8,096 nucleotides of DNA from Minisyncoccota bacterium (lineage in GTDB: Bacteria; Patescibacteriota; Minisyncoccia; Phycocordibacterales; UBA2100): contig JAGVDT010000063.1 in assembly GCA_020058565.1 (NCBI GenBank), forward strand, positions 1-8,096, in the 5' to 3' direction. A program made the position numbers and the translations under genes. Shown in pieces: positions 5,806-8,096 of this stretch. Below the pieces are notes generated by a model, which worked only from the letters and a program-made list of their open reading frames with translations, had not been told where the DNA came from and made no database searches. Numbering within the stretch: position 1 is the stretch's first letter; every line of letters starts with the position of its first letter.

Positions 5806-5836
5806 ATCCCCATTTGAGCGATCTACGGGGGATTTT
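5806..5836 (+). terminator. Possible weak terminator hairpin
   Basis: ATCCCC (5806-5811) pairs with GGGGAT (5828-5833) across a 16-nt loop, and the 3' arm runs into TTTT (5833-5836). The stem is only 6 bp and the loop is long, so it may instead be a leader structure for the 5872 gene. Nothing else is recognisable in the 80-bp gap apart from AAGGGG at 5855-5860. Confidence 0.3.
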
Positions 5837-5871
5837 CATGCGAGACTTACAGCGAAGGGGTCGTATTTCCA

Positions 5872-7728
5872 ATGGTCACACCGGAACTAATGGCGCAGGT
5901 GAAAGCCCAGCTCGCGAGCGGCATGAAGCGCGCGGACATCGAGCAGATTTTGCGCGTGGCGGGAATCGAAGAAGCGGACATGGCCAATGTTTTTACGCTC
6001 ATCGAAATGGCAAAGGGCACCAATCCGGCCCAAACTGCAGCCATAGACCCCGCGGTGCTTGTGGAGCCCATCACCTCTGCTTCTACAAATGCGCCGCTCG
6101 CTCCTCCTGCCGTAAAAATTGCGCCGCCCGCGCCGCCTCCAATCTCTCCTGTACCTGCAGCACCTCCGGCTCCGCCAATTGTCCCCCCTGCACCCCCGCC
6201 GCCATCGATATCGCCCCCGCCGCCCAAAATGGTGCCGGTCTCGCCAGCCGCCGCGTCCTCCTCAGCAATCCCAAGGGCTATAGTCACTCCTCCCGCGCCT
6301 CCGCCTCCACCGCGCCCTCCGGCTAAAAACATGACGGCGACCACTCCGGTCGCGAGAGCCGCTATTCCGGAATCACCCGTCCAAAAAAAGAGTTCGAGCC
6401 GCGCCGGCACGTGGATCGCGACGTTTGTCGTGATTGTCGTTGTGATGGCTACGGGAGGCCTCGTGGCTTTTGAGAAAATTGATCCACAGGCGTACCGGGC
6501 GGTGCTGCAAGAGCCATACCGAATACCGCCGCTCTACAGCATAGCGCAAGAGTATTTGGGGGCATACATACCGTTTCCCGATTCAGAAGAAACGGTACGG
6601 CTCGACGCACTATATGCCAAATACTGCGCGGCCGATGTGGCAAAGTCGGCGCCAATCACGCTACCGCTTTCAGTAGCGTCTTCTTCTTTCTCAGAAATTT
6701 CAGATGCGATAGAAAAGGCAAAGTCAGACAACCATCCCGCACATCTCGCGCTTCTCTTTGATGAACTAACGATCTTGGCGCAGGCTGATGTGGCCGCGAC
6801 GCAGCTGGGGGAAGACGCTATCGGCGCAAAAGCCGAAGATGCTTTCACGCAGCAATTTTCTCCGATAGCGCAGGAGCTAAAGTCGCTTTTCGCCGCTTTT
6901 GAAAAATCCGGACTCACGCCCGATGCGTGGCTCGAGAAAGTACCGGTAGACGTGCAAGACCATACGGTCACGGACGTGGAGTTCACTCTGTATTCGATCT
7001 GGTACGAAAAAACGAGAAACGACGCATTTGTACGGTTATCAAGCGCTCAAAAAAATCGGACCGAGGGAGAATTGCTAAGATATCTGGCTGAGCTCCACGA
7101 ACTCCTGAACGCCATCAGCGCTGCCCGAGAAATGTTGGCGCAGGGCGCACAAACAGAAACGAATAAAAAGATTGCCGAGGCCACCGTAGCCTCGACTATG
7201 CAATTGCTGGAAGAAGGGAGTCCGCAAGATCGAGCGGCAGGATTTCTGCTTTCGCTCCTGGGTGTTTCAATACTGAAAGAAAAGAAAGACTTCGATCTGT
7301 CGCTGCGCTACCAACGCTGCGCAGCGGAAAAATACTTCGATACGTTTTCGATGTACAACCTTGGCGGGTATTACGGAAGGGGAGTGGATTCGGCCACGTA
7401 TCCCGAACTCTCAATAAAGGCGCCCTTGTCAAAAGATATGAAAACCGCGTACTACTGGAACATGGCGCTCGTGCTCACCGACAGCGTGGAGTACGGTTTG
7501 TTTGCTGATTCTAGGCAAGCACTCGGTGCGAGCACAGCCGCGGCCATAGAAGGCATACAAAAGGCGGGCGGTTTGACGCAGGAAGAACTGGTGATGCTAG
7601 AAGATGGGGCGTACGAATTTGTGGCCCAAAAATATCCGGAAGTGACTGTGAGCGGTTTTGAAGTGCCGGCCCCGGTACAGTCCACTACGACACCGGAGAT
7701 GAAGGCAATGGAGGCTGAGGTCCAGTAA
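5872..7728 (+). CDS. Single-pass membrane protein: helical N-module, Pro-rich linker, TM, Sel1-like extracytoplasmic domain
   Basis: A 618-aa protein. Residues 4-46 (PELMAQVKAQLASGM, ADIEQILRVAGIEEADMANVF) are a short UBA/CUE-like helical module that I associate with many CPR membrane proteins. Residues 58-170 are a disordered Pro/Ala linker (runs such as APPAPPP, PPPPKM and PPAPPPPPRPP). Residues 179-199 (TWIATFVVIVVVMATGGLVAF) are the only TM helix. Residues 205-590 are mostly helical. Within 484-536 an AAEKYFDTFSMYNLGGYYGRG start and a DMKTAYYWNMAL end fit a Sel1-type helical repeat (AxxxLGxxYxxG...kAxxYyxxA). The N-module should face the cytoplasm and the Sel1-like part the outside. This suggests protein-protein contacts, with no catalytic motif. 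ATG 5872 has AAGGGG 11 bp upstream, among the best SD-like sites in the window. Confidence 0.85.
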   Translation: MVTPELMAQVKAQLASGMKRADIEQILRVAGIEEADMANVFTLIEMAKGTNPAQTAAIDPAVLVEPITSASTNAPLAPPAVKIAPPAPPPISPVPAAPPAPPIVPPAPPPPSISPPPPKMVPVSPAAASSSAIPRAIVTPPAPPPPPRPPAKNMTATTPVARAAIPESPVQKKSSSRAGTWIATFVVIVVVMATGGLVAFEKIDPQAYRAVLQEPYRIPPLYSIAQEYLGAYIPFPDSEETVRLDALYAKYCAADVAKSAPITLPLSVASSSFSEISDAIEKAKSDNHPAHLALLFDELTILAQADVAATQLGEDAIGAKAEDAFTQQFSPIAQELKSLFAAFEKSGLTPDAWLEKVPVDVQDHTVTDVEFTLYSIWYEKTRNDAFVRLSSAQKNRTEGELLRYLAELHELLNAISAAREMLAQGAQTETNKKIAEATVASTMQLLEEGSPQDRAAGFLLSLLGVSILKEKKDFDLSLRYQRCAAEKYFDTFSMYNLGGYYGRGVDSATYPELSIKAPLSKDMKTAYYWNMALVLTDSVEYGLFADSRQALGASTAAAIEGIQKAGGLTQEELVMLEDGAYEFVAQKYPEVTVSGFEVPAPVQSTTTPEMKAMEAEVQ

Positions 7729-7738
7729 TTTTTCGATT

Positions 7739-7759
7739 GCATTTGGTACAATGCGCCTA
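7739..7759 (+). promoter_or_regulatory. Extended -10 promoter, leaderless, with shared near-palindrome
   Basis: TGGTACAAT (7744-7752) is an extended -10 (TGn plus TACAAT, 5/6 to TATAAT). No credible -35 lies 16-18 bp upstream (AGTAAT at 7724 is poor). With the last -10 base as -7, +1 falls on 7759, the A of the ATG of the small ORF. The box lies in GCATTTGGTACAATGC (7739-7754), differing by one base from the element at 4225-4240. Confidence 0.6.
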
Positions 7760-7902
7760 TGGACCCTATAACCGCCTCAATTAGCGCCGTAGTGGGAGCG
7801 GCCGTAGCTGCATTCGCGGCATTTCTAAATTTTCTCCTCTCGTTTTTCGGATTTTTCATCGTTTTAATCAACTCGATTCTTTCCGCTCTGCATCTGGGGT
7901 AG
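7759..7902 (+). CDS. Small hydrophobic protein, 47 aa
   Basis: ATG 7759 to TAG 7900-7902 encodes 47 residues: MDPITASISAVVGAAVAAFA at the N-terminus, then a hydrophobic run AFLNFLLSFFGFFIVLINSIL and a short LHLG tail. Nearly the whole peptide from residue 10 to 43 is apolar, enough for one long or two short TM helices with no charge after Asp2. It has no SD, but a -10 box is placed so that transcription would begin at the start codon, the same arrangement as the M24 gene; this is the main support that such a short ORF is real. Function is unknown. It could be a membrane peptide or toxin-like; a spurious ORF remains possible. Confidence 0.6.
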   Translation: MDPITASISAVVGAAVAAFAAFLNFLLSFFGFFIVLINSILSALHLG

Positions 7903-7969
7903 GCCTACCATCCGTGCGCTCCTCATGATATTCTCTGCAATGCCATCAAACTGGTGGCAAGTGTAGGCC
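7898..7969 (+). other. Nested inverted repeats downstream of the small ORF
   Basis: GGTAGGCCTACC (7898-7909) is a perfect 12-bp palindrome spanning the stop codon of the small ORF. Its GGCCTAC (7902-7908) also matches GTAGGCC at 7963-7969 as an inverted repeat enclosing 54 nt. Inside lies a further small hairpin, TGCCA (7941-7945) with TGGCA (7955-7959). This could be a folded transcript end. There is no coding evidence in 7903-8022. Confidence 0.4.
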
Positions 7970-8021
7970 CTAAAACATGCCTATGGCATGTTTGGGCGAA
8001 CAATTACGAAGTAGTTGTTTT
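7967..8021 (+). terminator. Two tandem hairpins before the tRNA, second with T-run
   Basis: Hairpin 1: AAACATGCC (7973-7981) and GGCATGTTT (7985-7993) form a perfect 9-bp stem on a TAT loop. It is extended by GCCC (7967-7970) with GGGC (7994-7997) across a 2-nt TA bulge. Hairpin 2: AACAATTAC (7999-8007) and GTAGTTGTT (8011-8019) form 9 bp with one G-U pair and a GAA loop, running into TTTT (8018-8021). Hairpin 2 resembles a terminator of the small-ORF transcript ending 1 bp before the tRNA; hairpin 1 has no T-run. No convincing tRNA promoter is visible here. Confidence 0.5.
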
Positions 8022-8022
8022 A

Positions 8023-8095
<73 letters not shown>

Positions 8096-8096
8096 C

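Noticed and set aside
5847..6410. Long minus-strand ORF encoding a Gly/Ala-rich protein
   Set aside because: It is the antisense of the Pro/Ala-rich linker of the 5872 gene: CCN codons read as GGN on the other strand, which removes stops. It has no start context and the sense frame has clear domain logic.
7729..7740. Terminator after the 5872 gene (TAATTTTT after its stop)
   Set aside because: A T-run is present, but the only stem before it is 3 bp (CTG/CAG), too weak to support a terminator.

Overview
Taxon. The gene content suggests a member of the Candidate Phyla Radiation (Patescibacteria, Parcubacteria-like). Every gene is on the + strand. Genes are packed with 1-10 bp gaps or a 4-bp overlap, and classical AGGAGG ribosome sites are almost absent. 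Several families are ones I associate with these genomes: an Ig/PKD-like surface domain with a GPGGSNSC ending, a DUF4342 mini-protein, a cupin ending in DGKTTE, a membrane-anchored GerMN protein and a Lys/Arg-rich NIKKAQ protein. TGA acts as an ordinary stop (for example at 1466-1468 and 4178-4180), so standard bacterial code 11 fits. The taxon call is inference from protein style, not from a marker gene.

Layout. (1) 1-4180 reads as one co-directional cluster. It holds the tail of a surface/Ig-like protein, a membrane-anchored SIMPL-domain protein, a basic NIKKAQ protein, a cupin translationally coupled by ATGA, a DUF4342 protein, a secreted polymer-forming (bactofilin-like) beta-helix protein with a membrane domain, a 54-aa membrane protein and a GerMN-domain protein. 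A bulged hairpin plus T-run at 4179-4213 probably ends it. (2) 4210-4979 is a monocistronic M24 metallopeptidase with its own promoter; the predicted transcript begins at the A of the ATG (leaderless). (3) 4980-5083 holds a -35/-10 pair overlapped by an inverted-repeat hairpin. This precedes an unrecognised, AT-richer soluble protein gene (5084-5791). (4) 5872-7728 encodes a large single-pass membrane protein: a short helical N-terminal module, a roughly 100-residue Pro/Ala linker, one TM helix and an extracytoplasmic helical domain with a Sel1-like unit. (5) 7735-8022 carries a second leaderless promoter nearly identical to the M24 one, a 47-aa hydrophobic small ORF, and about 120 bp dense in inverted repeats. 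(6) The window ends in an essentially complete tRNA-Thr(GGT).

How it fits together. Most products of the first cluster are predicted to sit at or outside the membrane (SIMPL, polymer-forming, GerMN, small TM protein, surface-protein tail), so the region looks like a cell-envelope locus with a few cytosolic passengers (cupin, DUF4342, NIKKAQ protein). The most notable non-coding signal is a 16-bp near-palindrome, GCATT-kGGTAC-AATGC. It occurs twice, each time over the -10 box and with the start codon exactly at the predicted +1.
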